A stretch of DNA of 64,000 bases from an uncultured Chitinophaga sp. (GTDB lineage Bacteria > Bacteroidota > Bacteroidia > Cytophagales > Cyclobacteriaceae). Every line of letters begins with the position of its first letter. Within the stretch, counting starts at the first letter, position 1. The translations under genes were made by a program, and so were the position numbers. The DNA is taken from NCBI GenBank assembly GCA_902168205.1, contig CABHOK010000011.1, positions 124,001 to 188,000 on the forward strand, read 5' to 3'. Shown here in pieces: positions 19,586-28,928 of this stretch. The notes under the pieces were generated by a model. The model was not told the origin of the DNA and did no database searches. It saw nothing but the letters and a program-made list of their open reading frames with translations.

Positions 19586-20140
19586 TTATTTATGATTAGC
19601 GATAACTTCCTTCAACAAAGAGCAAACCAATAAAAGCTCGGCCAGTAATTTTAAGCATTCTTCCCACAGAACGCCTGCTCCGGTAATATCAAAGCCAACG
19701 GATATACCACCTGCTATAGAGGCAAGCAATAAAAGTATTCGACTTGTTTGCTGAAGGTGCAGCCATAGTAATGCCGTAACGGCTATGCCTGCACATGCGC
19801 CCAGTATAACCGGTAACTCATATAGCCACCGCGATGTTTCATGGGGAGAACTGAAGATAATCTTCTCTTTTATTCGTTCATGAAACATGAAGCGTTCATC
19901 CGCAGCGAGTATAAAAAAGAATACAGAAGCTATATACCATGGAAACCAACCTCTGCGCATGCCGGTGATCAGTGCTATAGCGGCTGCCATAGTCAACAAT
20001 ACTCCTGATAACCAGGTGCCCGGTGAAGACTCGCCCGCCAGTATAAGAACCGGGTTGTGCGGGTGCCATGCAAAGGCAATAACAAAGAAGAGTGTAAATA
20101 AACCAACAAGCAATACAACGGACTGCGTATACGCTTTCAT
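19586..20140 (-). CDS. Polytopic inner-membrane protein, unknown function
   Basis: A 184-residue protein with five or six hydrophobic segments (for example 'VVLLVGLFTLFFVIAFAW', 'LSGVLLTMAAAIALITG', 'YIASVFFFILAADERF'). I chose the ATG at 20140 because it overlaps the stop of the upstream lipoprotein gene as ATGA, a classic translational-coupling junction; the frame is open eight codons further (20164). A conserved-looking 'ADERFMFHERIKEK' loop follows the third helix. Function unknown, but coupling implies a joint role with the lipoprotein. Confidence 0.75.
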   Translation of the reverse strand: MKAYTQSVVLLVGLFTLFFVIAFAWHPHNPVLILAGESSPGTWLSGVLLTMAAAIALITGMRRGWFPWYIASVFFFILAADERFMFHERIKEKIIFSSPHETSRWLYELPVILGACAGIAVTALLWLHLQQTSRILLLLASIAGGISVGFDITGAGVLWEECLKLLAELLLVCSLLKEVIANHK

Positions 20141-21285
20141 GTGCAATCCAGGTCTTGTCCCCAATCAATGATTTGCCACGTGCCTTGTATATTGACAAAC
20201 CACAGGACTTCCGCCAGTGTGTCGCTGCTAATGCCTTCAAAGGTAGCCGATACACAGGCTATATCCGCAATGCCGTCTCCGTTCAGATCGGCTGTCCATA
20301 CAGTGCTATTCGGATTGTTAACCGTGAACGAAACTTTTGAATCACCCTGGTAGGGTATATATACCGCCAGTATATCTTCGGATTCCAGGCTCGTTGCGCA
20401 GGCAAATTCAATGCGCGGCTGATCCGAAACACAACCCAGACTTTCCGGAACGATCTTCACGGTGATCGAAATAAGATGTGCCGGTACAGCACCCCTGGTT
20501 GTGAGAAAATATAGCGGTATACGACTGGTGAATTCATGGATGATTGTTCCGATACCATTAACCTCCTGCGGTCCGCTGTCGTACGAACGAAGCGGTGGAC
20601 CGAATGCTATGGTAGTTTTGGGATGCCGCGCGTGATAGATTGACTTCAACAAATAGTTGGTGTTCTCAGTAACCGAGCACTCGAAACGTGTTTCCGGTTT
20701 TCCATCCGGGGAAGTATATACTGCATTATCTTCCGGGCTTAATTTGTAAATGAAAGGTCTTCCGCCCAGGAAGAAAAAGTTACCATCTGTGAGGAGTTGT
20801 GATGCACCTGCCGGTGGAAGCGCATAGGTGGATGAGTCTTCTGTACCCGTTACCCGGTTAAGCTGTATAAGTTCAGGACATGCTTCACGCGGTACTGTTC
20901 CGGCCTGCATGGATTTTTTATAGGCTAGCATCGCTTCGTATGCCTTGGTCTCAAACGGTGCAAAGACCAGGCTGTCCTGCAGATCAGAAAGCTCCAGTGT
21001 TCCGCGAATTCTCTCGATACTGTCGCGGGTATAGATGGCCTGCCGGGATAAAGTATAGATGTCATGCAAGGGCGAAAATGTTTCCATCGCCAGGCGAATG
21101 CTGTCATTGGCAACCCCTTCGTACGCGATCTTTACTTTCACGGCAGATAGTTGTGCTTCCACGACTTCGGTTACTACGCTATCCGGTGGTATAGCTGTAG
21201 TTTGATCTTCGTTATCGGTTTTAGGCTTGCAGTAAAACAGGATAAGAAGCGAGAAGATTGATATGAGCGTAAGTCGATATTTCAT
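20137..21285 (-). CDS. Lipoprotein with a VCBS-like loop, function unknown
   Basis: A 382-residue lipoprotein. I start at 21285, giving a compact signal ('LISIFSLLILFYC', Cys19); the frame is open to 21414 but that extension looks non-coding. Helical N-terminal third (with 'SLVFAPFETKAYEAML'), then a beta-rich region and near the end a single 'DLNGDGIADIACV' loop like those in FG-GAP repeats. I do not recognise a family. It is translationally coupled (ATGA) to the downstream membrane protein, so the two may form an envelope complex. Confidence 0.72.
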   Translation of the reverse strand: MKYRLTLISIFSLLILFYCKPKTDNEDQTTAIPPDSVVTEVVEAQLSAVKVKIAYEGVANDSIRLAMETFSPLHDIYTLSRQAIYTRDSIERIRGTLELSDLQDSLVFAPFETKAYEAMLAYKKSMQAGTVPREACPELIQLNRVTGTEDSSTYALPPAGASQLLTDGNFFFLGGRPFIYKLSPEDNAVYTSPDGKPETRFECSVTENTNYLLKSIYHARHPKTTIAFGPPLRSYDSGPQEVNGIGTIIHEFTSRIPLYFLTTRGAVPAHLISITVKIVPESLGCVSDQPRIEFACATSLESEDILAVYIPYQGDSKVSFTVNNPNSTVWTADLNGDGIADIACVSATFEGISSDTLAEVLWFVNIQGTWQIIDWGQDLDCT

Positions 21286-21539
21286 TATTCGATACGGGCC
21301 AGGATTATCGTTTAAATATATAGGTTTCTTGTGTACGAATGCGAAGGCTGGTATAAAGAATTTTGGAGCGGTGGTGCTACATCCGGTTGGTGTTACTGCA
21401 CGAAAATAGTTCACAACCGTACATAGAGCTGGGTAATGAGAATGTGTATTCTCTTGTGTTATGATTTAACTAATTTTTAACGAATGATGTCGGGTAAAAA
21501 CAGTTGATTTGTTAAGCGTACTTCCCAAACCCATGCTAG

Positions 21540-23699
21540 ATGAAAAAACCTTCGGTAATATCGCGCAGAGATTTTCTGAAATCGGGCAGCCTGGCGGCAG
21601 GGGGACTGCTGCTCTCTTTTTCGGTAGGAACGGCTGCTGTTAAATCTTTGATAAATACGATAACAACAGCTTCGTTGAATGCTCATCTGAAAATTGGCGA
21701 GGATGATAGTATATATATCATTCTCTCCAAGGTAGAGATGGGACAAGGTATATGGACAACCCTGCCCATGCTGATTGCTGAAGAACTGGATTGCGACTGG
21801 AAGAAAATAAAGGTAATGCATCGTCCTTCCGGAAGGGGAGATGATTTCCGTGAATCTATATTTGTTCAATCCACCGGCGGGTCGGACTCCACGCGGTCTG
21901 AATTTGATCGTTACCGTCTGGCAGGAGCTACTGCGCGTGAAATGCTGATCGAAGCCGCTGCGCGGAAAATGCAAGTGCAGCCATTATCGTGTCGTACCGA
22001 AAATGGTTTCGTTATAACAGGCGAGAGACGCATGCGCTATGGCGAAGTTGCAACAGCAGCAGCTACGCTGCCCGTGCCGACAGTCGTGTTGCGCGATGCT
22101 TCAAAATGGAAATATATAGGTAAACCGCAAAAACGCCTGGATAATCCTGAAAAGGTAAATGGCCAGGCACGCTACGGTATAGATATACAATTCCCGGACC
22201 TGTTAACCGCTGTGGTTGCTCATGCACCGGCATTCGGTGCCGTTGTAGAATCATTTGATGCGCGCGAAGCCAAAGCTATAAAAGGTGTATATGATGTTGT
22301 ACAGATTCCGCAGGGTATTGCTGTTGTCGCCACTAACTTCTGGACTGCCAAACAAGGACGAGATGCCTTGAAAATCGAATGGGACTTCAGCAAAGGCCAG
22401 CACGTAACCAGCAGCACGCAACGGGATGCATACCGGTCGCTGTCTCAAACAGCCGGAACAGTTGTGCTGCGTAAAGGTTCTGCAGCGGATGCATTAAAAG
22501 CAACCAACATTATACTTGAAGCAGAATATACTTTTCCATACCTCGCGCATGCACCGATGGAGCCTTTGAACTGCACGGTAAAGATCGATGCCAACCGCTG
22601 TGAGATATGGACCGGTACACAAACACCTTTACTGCATCAACAGGAGGTAGCGGCATTTTTAGGTTTGTCCACAGACCAGGTAATTTTTAATACACCCTAT
22701 ATCGGTGGAAGTTTTGGAAGGCGTGGCTCATTCGGAGAAGACTGGGTATTGGAGGCCGTACACATTGCCAAAGCGAGTGGTCGCTCTGTTAAATTGGTCT
22801 GGACACGCGAGGACGATATAAAAGGTGGTGGCTATCGGCCGGTATATTTACATCGTGTACAGGTTGGTATAGGGCAGGATGGTTTACCTTCAGCGTGGCT
22901 TCATCGCATTGTAGGGCAATCACTGTTTACTAATACGGTACTTGAAAAAGATATTGTTGCCAATGGTATAGACTATAGCTCGGTAGATGGTGTAAACGGA
23001 TCGCCTTACTTCAGCAAGATCAATGATCATACGATCGAGCTGCATACAACCACCAGCGATGTTACAGTTTTAGCGTGGCGCTCGGTGGGTAATACTCATA
23101 CTTGTTTTGTGATGGAAACGTTGATTGATGAGCTTGCGGTGAAAGCCGGTAAAGATCCGGTTGCTTACAGGCGTATACTCTTGAAGGATCACCCCCGCCA
23201 TTTGGCGGCACTCAATCTAGCAGCTGAAAAAGCGCAATGGCATAAACCATTGCCGGCCGGCCGATATCGAGGTATAGCGGTGCATGCTGCGATGGGAAGT
23301 TATGTGGCGCAGGCGGTGGAGATATCAATCGGGAATCAAAAACTATATATACATAAAGTTGTGTGTGCCATAGATTGCGGCCTGGCGGTTAACCCGGATG
23401 GTGTACGTGCCCAAATGGAAAGTGGAATTGTATATGGACTTACCGCAGCACTCTACGGTGAAATTACACTCGAGAATGGTGCAGTAAAGCAAAGTAACTT
23501 TCACGATTATCGCATGCTGCGGCTACCCGAGGCACCCGCGATCGAAGTATATATTGTTCCCGCTAATGAACGAATGGGGGGAGCGGGCGAACCGGGGGTG
23601 CCTCCTATTGCACCTGCACTTGCCAATGCGCTATATGCCGCTACCGGAAAACGACTGCGTAATCTGCCTGTTGACATGCGCGAGTTGGTGAAATCCTGA
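21540..23699 (+). CDS. Molybdopterin-binding oxidoreductase large subunit (IorB/CoxL-like, xanthine oxidase family), Tat-exported
   Basis: A 719-residue member of the xanthine-dehydrogenase family most like the isoquinoline 1-oxidoreductase beta subunit. A twin-arginine signal is present ('SRRDFLKSGSLAAGG'), predicting a periplasmic enzyme that hydroxylates aldehydes or N-heterocycles using Mo-pterin. Motifs: 'KVEMGQGIWTTLPMLIAEEL', 'YIGGSFGRRG' near the Mo site, and the C-terminal 'GGAGEPGVPPIAPALANA' with the catalytic Glu. The small [2Fe-2S] subunit normally encoded beside it is missing: both neighbours are unrelated and on the opposite strand. It may pair with a subunit encoded elsewhere. 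Confidence 0.9.
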   Translation: MKKPSVISRRDFLKSGSLAAGGLLLSFSVGTAAVKSLINTITTASLNAHLKIGEDDSIYIILSKVEMGQGIWTTLPMLIAEELDCDWKKIKVMHRPSGRGDDFRESIFVQSTGGSDSTRSEFDRYRLAGATAREMLIEAAARKMQVQPLSCRTENGFVITGERRMRYGEVATAAATLPVPTVVLRDASKWKYIGKPQKRLDNPEKVNGQARYGIDIQFPDLLTAVVAHAPAFGAVVESFDAREAKAIKGVYDVVQIPQGIAVVATNFWTAKQGRDALKIEWDFSKGQHVTSSTQRDAYRSLSQTAGTVVLRKGSAADALKATNIILEAEYTFPYLAHAPMEPLNCTVKIDANRCEIWTGTQTPLLHQQEVAAFLGLSTDQVIFNTPYIGGSFGRRGSFGEDWVLEAVHIAKASGRSVKLVWTREDDIKGGGYRPVYLHRVQVGIGQDGLPSAWLHRIVGQSLFTNTVLEKDIVANGIDYSSVDGVNGSPYFSKINDHTIELHTTTSDVTVLAWRSVGNTHTCFVMETLIDELAVKAGKDPVAYRRILLKDHPRHLAALNLAAEKAQWHKPLPAGRYRGIAVHAAMGSYVAQAVEISIGNQKLYIHKVVCAIDCGLAVNPDGVRAQMESGIVYGLTAALYGEITLENGAVKQSNFHDYRMLRLPEAPAIEVYIVPANERMGGAGEPGVPPIAPALANALYAATGKRLRNLPVDMRELVKS

Positions 23700-23720
23700 G
23701 GCGACATGTATATACTATAG

Positions 23721-24449
23721 CTATAGCATCTGTACCGTACAGCTTTCAGTTTTTGTGTCCAGTATCAGTATTCCTTCATGCGATTCGTCCAGGTGAGCGA
23801 GCAGTATACCTTTTGAGTTCCAGGCTGCGGTGTTGCCGGCACACATACCTCCGTCAGCAGCACCAATGGCATTGGACATCAGCACCGGAACATTCCTGGT
23901 GCCGGCAATTTCGGATAGCCGTTGCGTTGCTTTATCAACACCGTTCGTAAATTTGGCCACGCTGGCTATATAAACGGCAGCTCCGTTTTTAAATGCTTCA
24001 TCAGCGTGTGCTTGTACAGACAACTCGAAGCAAATGGCGAAGGCTACGGTGTTGCCTGCTATCGCAATGGTCGGGAAGTTCTGGCCGGGAATAAAAAACT
24101 CTTCTTCATCCGGATGTATATATTTCTTTGCGTAGGCCAATCGCTCGCGGTGTGGTTGGAAAAGAATCATGCTGATGGTGATACCCTTTTCGGTTCTGAT
24201 CGGTATGCCAGCACCAATGGTAACTTTCTGAGCGTTACTGATCGTTTGAAAATCATCAAGCCTGTTGTCGTGCAGATCAACTGCGAGTGCTTTTGCCTGG
24301 GGTGGCTCATAACCGGTTAGCGATAACTCCGGAAAGATGATCATATTCGCGCCAAACGATGTAGCCCGGTTTATAAATTCTTTATGGCGAACGATGTTTT
24401 GTTGGATATCACCGGTTACCGGCCTGGTTTGAGCCACACAGATTTTCAT
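23721..24449 (-). CDS. Carbon-nitrogen hydrolase (nitrilase superfamily)
   Basis: A 242-residue cytoplasmic amidase-type enzyme. The catalytic triad is visible: Glu41 in 'IIFPELSLTGYEP', Lys109 in 'AYAKKYIHPDEEEFF' and Cys140 in 'VAFAICFEL'. The length fits the omega-amidase/carbamoylase-like branches, but the substrate (an amide or carbamoyl compound) is not predictable. It converges on the oxidoreductase gene with 21 bp between stops; there is no operon partner. Confidence 0.88.
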   Translation of the reverse strand: MKICVAQTRPVTGDIQQNIVRHKEFINRATSFGANMIIFPELSLTGYEPPQAKALAVDLHDNRLDDFQTISNAQKVTIGAGIPIRTEKGITISMILFQPHRERLAYAKKYIHPDEEEFFIPGQNFPTIAIAGNTVAFAICFELSVQAHADEAFKNGAAVYIASVAKFTNGVDKATQRLSEIAGTRNVPVLMSNAIGAADGGMCAGNTAAWNSKGILLAHLDESHEGILILDTKTESCTVQML

Positions 24450-24995
24450 GCGATCGGTTGTCTTTAAATAATGGTAAAGAAGTATAGCACGGGCATTTTG
24501 TTGCTTGCTTTGCGGTTCTATACCATTAGTAATATTACACTATTTGTGATAGTATACCACTTATAGAGTTGTGTTAATTTTATAAGCAGGAGTTCGTTAA
24601 TACGCGGTGTATTTGTGTTAAATTTGATTTTTCGGTAAACACGACACGGTAAAAACTTCAGTAGTAATTGTCGGCAAACGTGCTATACTGGATAAATCCT
24701 AACAGCGGGAAACACTAAATGGACTATATGCAGAAATCTCTACAGTCTTTTTGAATTTATTCACTTCGTCAACGAGCAACCGTATGCCTTCTGAAAAAGG
24801 CATTCTCCGCTGAATATAAATCAGATGTGAAGTAAACCTCTTGAAAGTAGCCGTTACGAAGGTCATCCGAGATAAAACAGGTCGGCAAAGGTCAGGGAAT
24901 TTCTGTGCATGATGTTACCAGCTATATGTTAAGTGCGGGGTGTTTGCTTTTACGCCATCGTAAAGGGAATTTTCTAATCGATTGTAACAGTATAT
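24450..24995. other. Long intergenic region, no gene recognised
   Basis: 546 bp between the divergently transcribed nitrilase and the propeller histidine kinase. I see no convincing ORF or RNA gene. One exact match to the Bacteroidota -7 element (TAAATTTG, 24619-24626) lies on the plus strand, but its -33 partner is poor (TTCG, 22 bp upstream) and it is 370 bp from the kinase start. A small hairpin (GCCTT/AAGGC, around 24785-24803) has no U-run. Confidence 0.4.
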
Positions 24996-27900
24996 ATGAA
25001 CATACGTGTTCAACTATGGATTGTTTTTTATCTGTTCGCAGCATATCTGCCGCTAACGGCACAGCAGCTCTTTATCCAGGAGTATCCGGTCGAGCTGTAT
25101 AAAGGCTCATCCCAGAATTGGGATATTACACAAGATACGCAAGGTATAGTATATGTTGGTAATACGGATGGTGTGCTGGTTTATGACGGACTGGAATGGA
25201 GGCGAGTTGAAATGCCGGCCGGTGCGTATCCCTTAACAATAACGGCTGATGATGCCGGACATGTATATATAGGATCAATCTCGGATTTCGGGTACCTGGA
25301 AAAGGATAATGCGGGTGAATACCAGTATCGCTCACTGCTTTCACTGATTCCTGCAAAGGATCAGCAGAACATGGGGGAAATAAATGATATCAAATCTGTT
25401 GGCAACGCGGTATACTTCAGTGATCTGGAACATGTCTATATATATGAAGACGGAGCCATACGTGTCTGGAATGGAGCCAACAATGGCGTGGTTGTTTTGG
25501 GAGGTCGGGCTTACATTGTTCACGAGGGGAATATGCACTTGTATCGTGACGGAGTGTTTACGCAAGTGCCATTTGTTTTTCCGGCGGCAGACATGCAGCA
25601 TCTGAATGATTATTCACCTGGTAAATATATTATAGTAGATAAGGCCGACAGGATATGGATAGTGGATGCAGCGACCGGGGTCCGGCAACCGTTTTCCAGA
25701 GAACTTGACAAGCATTTGCAGGGAGAAGATATCAACAAATTTACACTTCTGTCAGAAGGCAGAGTTGCGCTTCTTACCGATACACGGATTCTTATTCTTG
25801 GTCGTAATGGTCAATTGTTTTTTACAGTAACCAACGATATGTTGAAGGGTAATCTCTGGTTGCAGGTACTCTATGAAGATAAACAACACAACTTGTGGTT
25901 CTCTACAGACGAATCGATCGGAATGATTGCCACCAGCTCTCCGCTGGCATATTTCAGCAAGTATAACGGTATTCAGGGAATTATATTTTCGCAGACGTTT
26001 CATGACGGTCATCACTATGTTGGTACCGATCGTGGTGTTTACCGCAGAATGGAAAAGGAAAAATTTACCTATATGCCCGGAACATCCGGCACGGTCTGGA
26101 ATTTTTATAGCCAGGGAGATATACTATACATTGCACATGAGACTGGTATACTGGAAATGAAAAACGGTGTTTCGAAACGGATTCTTACGGAGCGACACGT
26201 TGAAACTTTGTGCTGGATCGGAAACCGCACCGACCGTTTTCTGATGGGTACGTATACTTCGGGTATATGGCTCGTGAAAAAGACAGGAAACGGCTGGCAG
26301 AAAAGAAGAATCAACGGGTTTGACGATGAGGTTCGCTATATGCAGATAGACACAACGGGCAGTATATGGATTGGACATTACAGTAAAGGTCTTTGGAAGC
26401 TAAAGCTGAATGACGCTATGGATTCCATTATCCAGAAGGAGTATTATAACACGTCACGCGGGCTTCCTTCTGGTGTGGATAACCGGGTTTATAAGTTGAA
26501 TAGTGATAAGAGTATTGTGTTTGCTACCGCGAATGGTATATATGCGTACAATGCTTTGCGAAATACATTCGAACCTGATAAACGATTTTCGCAACATTTA
26601 ACCGGAGCCACGATTTACTCGCTGATGGAGACACCCAATGGCGATATTTACTTTCGTGGAAAAAATATAAAGCATAAGAAGAATGAAGTGGCCGGTGTAT
26701 TAAAAAGGAAGAGTAGTACGGAGTACACTATGTTGACAGCACCGTTCCATAAAATAATCTGGACCGATACAGAGCCCAGTATATATGCTACTGATGATGG
26801 TGCCTGGATTGCTAATCATAACAGAGTGATCGTATTTAATCCGCATCGCAGAACGTACTATCACGATCCGTTGTGGCCGTATATTCGAAAAGTAACTGCG
26901 CAAGATTCATTGATCTATGCCGCAGGACAAAAAGCCAGGGATATAACGTTGCCTTACGAAATGAATAGTGTGCATTTTCAGTTTAATGTGCCCTACTATG
27001 AAAACGTAGAGCGCCTGGAGTTTCAGTATAAATTGCAGGGATTTGACAGGGAGTGGTCGCGCTGGACAACCCAGCATGAAGCGAGCTTTACCAACTTGCC
27101 CGAAGGCGACTATACGTTTCTGCTTCAAACCCGGAACATCTACGAGAATGAAAGCCGGCTTGCAAGTTTTTCATTTCACATCGATCCTCCCTTTTACCGT
27201 ACCGTTTGGGCGTACTTGCTATATATAGGCGTTTTTGCTTTGCTGCTATATGTAGTTGCTATAATAAATACCAAGCGCGTGAAGTGGCAGAACGAAATGC
27301 TGGAGAAGGAAGTAAACGAAAAAACAAAAGAACTGCTGGCGATGAATGAAGAGATCATGGCGCAGAATGAAGAGATCTCCATGATTAACGAAGAGGTTAA
27401 TAAAAAGAATCTTGAAATCGAAAATCAGACGCAGATACTAAAAGAATCGAACACAACGAAGGACAAACTTTTCTCGATCGTATCGCACGATCTTCGCGGC
27501 CCTGTCCACCAGCTTCGCGAGATATTTAGTTTGATGGATGCCGGCCATATATCCGGAGAAGAATTTTTAAAAGTGCTGATGCCCGACCTGCGCGAACGCG
27601 TAGGGTACGTTGCTGCCCTTACCGATAACCTGCTGCATTGGGCTAAAGATCAGATGGAAGGTATACAAGTGAAGTCCGCAGCGTTTAACCTCAGCGATGT
27701 TGTACAGGAAAATATGAACCTGTTCGCTGCGCAAGCCGGCAAGAAAAATGTAAACCTGGTAAACACAACTGCCCCGGAGTGCGAGGTATTTGCCGACAAG
27801 GATATGATACGCCTGGTGTTGCGTAACCTGATGAGCAATGCCGTAAAGTTTACACCTTCGCAGGGAAGCATTGAGGTGTCGGTTCAGGCCGATCATCAAT

Positions 27901-28160
27901 ATGCCATCGTTTCGGTTCATGACACGGGTATAGGACTCTCGTCTGAAGAGATCGATATGATATTGCGTAAAGATTATTTTACCCGCTACGGAACAGCCGG
28001 AGAGAAAGGATCAGGACTCGGGCTGATGCTTTGCCGTGAGTTTATCGAGAAGAACAAGGGCACGTTCATGATTGAAAGTATACCCGGAGCAGGGAGCAGG
28101 TTTTCGTTCAGTGTGCCGTTAACGTCCTGCTGCCTTACGCAGATTGTCAATTCTAAATGA
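24996..28160 (+). CDS. Membrane sensor histidine kinase with periplasmic two-propeller and Y_Y_Y domain
   Basis: A 1054-residue sensor kinase. Signal peptide (to about residue 23), then periplasmic Reg_prop-type propeller repeats (for example 'ITQDTQGIVYVGNTDGVLVY', 'NLWFSTDESIGMIA'). A Y_Y_Y domain covers about 650-725 ('LEFQYKLQGFDREWSRW', 'LPEGDYTFLLQTRN'), one membrane helix about 736-755, a cytoplasmic coiled coil, then HisKA with His831 ('FSIVSHDLRGPVHQLRE') and HATPase ('NLMSNAVKF', 'DTGIGLS', 'GSGLGLMLCREF'). Unlike classical hybrid two-component systems it has no receiver or AraC domain. No glycan-uptake genes are adjacent, so its ligand and partner are unknown. Confidence 0.93.
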   Translation: MNIRVQLWIVFYLFAAYLPLTAQQLFIQEYPVELYKGSSQNWDITQDTQGIVYVGNTDGVLVYDGLEWRRVEMPAGAYPLTITADDAGHVYIGSISDFGYLEKDNAGEYQYRSLLSLIPAKDQQNMGEINDIKSVGNAVYFSDLEHVYIYEDGAIRVWNGANNGVVVLGGRAYIVHEGNMHLYRDGVFTQVPFVFPAADMQHLNDYSPGKYIIVDKADRIWIVDAATGVRQPFSRELDKHLQGEDINKFTLLSEGRVALLTDTRILILGRNGQLFFTVTNDMLKGNLWLQVLYEDKQHNLWFSTDESIGMIATSSPLAYFSKYNGIQGIIFSQTFHDGHHYVGTDRGVYRRMEKEKFTYMPGTSGTVWNFYSQGDILYIAHETGILEMKNGVSKRILTERHVETLCWIGNRTDRFLMGTYTSGIWLVKKTGNGWQKRRINGFDDEVRYMQIDTTGSIWIGHYSKGLWKLKLNDAMDSIIQKEYYNTSRGLPSGVDNRVYKLNSDKSIVFATANGIYAYNALRNTFEPDKRFSQHLTGATIYSLMETPNGDIYFRGKNIKHKKNEVAGVLKRKSSTEYTMLTAPFHKIIWTDTEPSIYATDDGAWIANHNRVIVFNPHRRTYYHDPLWPYIRKVTAQDSLIYAAGQKARDITLPYEMNSVHFQFNVPYYENVERLEFQYKLQGFDREWSRWTTQHEASFTNLPEGDYTFLLQTRNIYENESRLASFSFHIDPPFYRTVWAYLLYIGVFALLLYVVAIINTKRVKWQNEMLEKEVNEKTKELLAMNEEIMAQNEEISMINEEVNKKNLEIENQTQILKESNTTKDKLFSIVSHDLRGPVHQLREIFSLMDAGHISGEEFLKVLMPDLRERVGYVAALTDNLLHWAKDQMEGIQVKSAAFNLSDVVQENMNLFAAQAGKKNVNLVNTTAPECEVFADKDMIRLVLRNLMSNAVKFTPSQGSIEVSVQADHQYAIVSVHDTGIGLSSEEIDMILRKDYFTRYGTAGEKGSGLGLMLCREFIEKNKGTFMIESIPGAGSRFSFSVPLTSCCLTQIVNSK

Positions 28161-28339
28161 ACCATCATTGGCCAGCCTTGAAGCTATATATGCTTTCATG
28201 CTATGCCCGGTGTGCACAGTTCCTTTCGAAGGTTCTATTTCCCTTCTGTACTGTTTTTCAATCCCTTTATAAACGGAAAAATTTGATTATACAGAATGTT
28301 GATTCATCTTGTGTATTATATCCTTTCAAAAAAAATCTT

Positions 28340-28810
28340 ATGAAGCAAAGTGTTTTGCCAGGGATACTCGTGCTGGCCATGTTTTTTAGTATGAGTAATG
28401 GTATGGCTCAATCAAAACCAACCAAGGCGAAAGCCGTGCTCAATCACACTGCAATCTATGTAAAGGATGTAAAGACAAGCGCATCATTCTATCACAACAT
28501 TGTTGGTCTTGATACAATTCCGGAGCCGTTTCACGATGGCAAGCATGCGTGGTTCAGAATTGCTCCCGGAGTAGCGATGCATATTATACAAGGTGCTGCC
28601 GAGAAAAAGGAGTACTACAAGAATCAGCATACTTGTTTTAGTGTAGCATCGGTGGATGCCTTTGCTGCGATGTTAAAGAAAAATAATATTCCCTGGGAAG
28701 ATCGCGATGGTGCCAAGCTTGCCATTACCACGCGCGTTGATGGTGTAAAGCAACTCTGGTTGCAGGATCCGGATGGTTACTGGATCGAGATCAACGATGC
28801 GAAGGATTGA
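28340..28810 (+). CDS. Exported VOC-family (glyoxalase/bleomycin-resistance-like) protein
   Basis: A 156-residue protein with a signal peptide ('LVLAMFFSMSNGMAQ') and one vicinal-oxygen-chelate domain: 'LNHTAIYVKDVKTSASFYHN' opening with a metal-ligand His, and a C-terminal 'LWLQDPDGYWIEIND' with the metal-ligand Glu. I start at 28340 since the upstream extension to 28157 looks non-coding. Export to the periplasm is unusual for the superfamily but seen in Bacteroidota. Substrate unknown. Confidence 0.88.
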   Translation: MKQSVLPGILVLAMFFSMSNGMAQSKPTKAKAVLNHTAIYVKDVKTSASFYHNIVGLDTIPEPFHDGKHAWFRIAPGVAMHIIQGAAEKKEYYKNQHTCFSVASVDAFAAMLKKNNIPWEDRDGAKLAITTRVDGVKQLWLQDPDGYWIEINDAKD

Positions 28811-28928
28811 TACACTGTAATTCTGTAACTATATATTCTGTTCTTGTTGTAATTATTCTTTGTTTGGTAAAGTGAACGCCTTTCTGTTATTTGTCAGTCA
28901 GGAATTTTAGTTCCTTGATTATTACTGC

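Noticed and set aside
24785-24803. Hairpin GCCTT/AAGGC as a terminator or riboswitch
   Set aside because: Five-bp stem without a U-run or any recognisable conserved aptamer.
28157-28339. N-terminal extension of the VOC protein
   Set aside because: The extension has no conserved content, while the ATG at 28340 gives a normal signal peptide.
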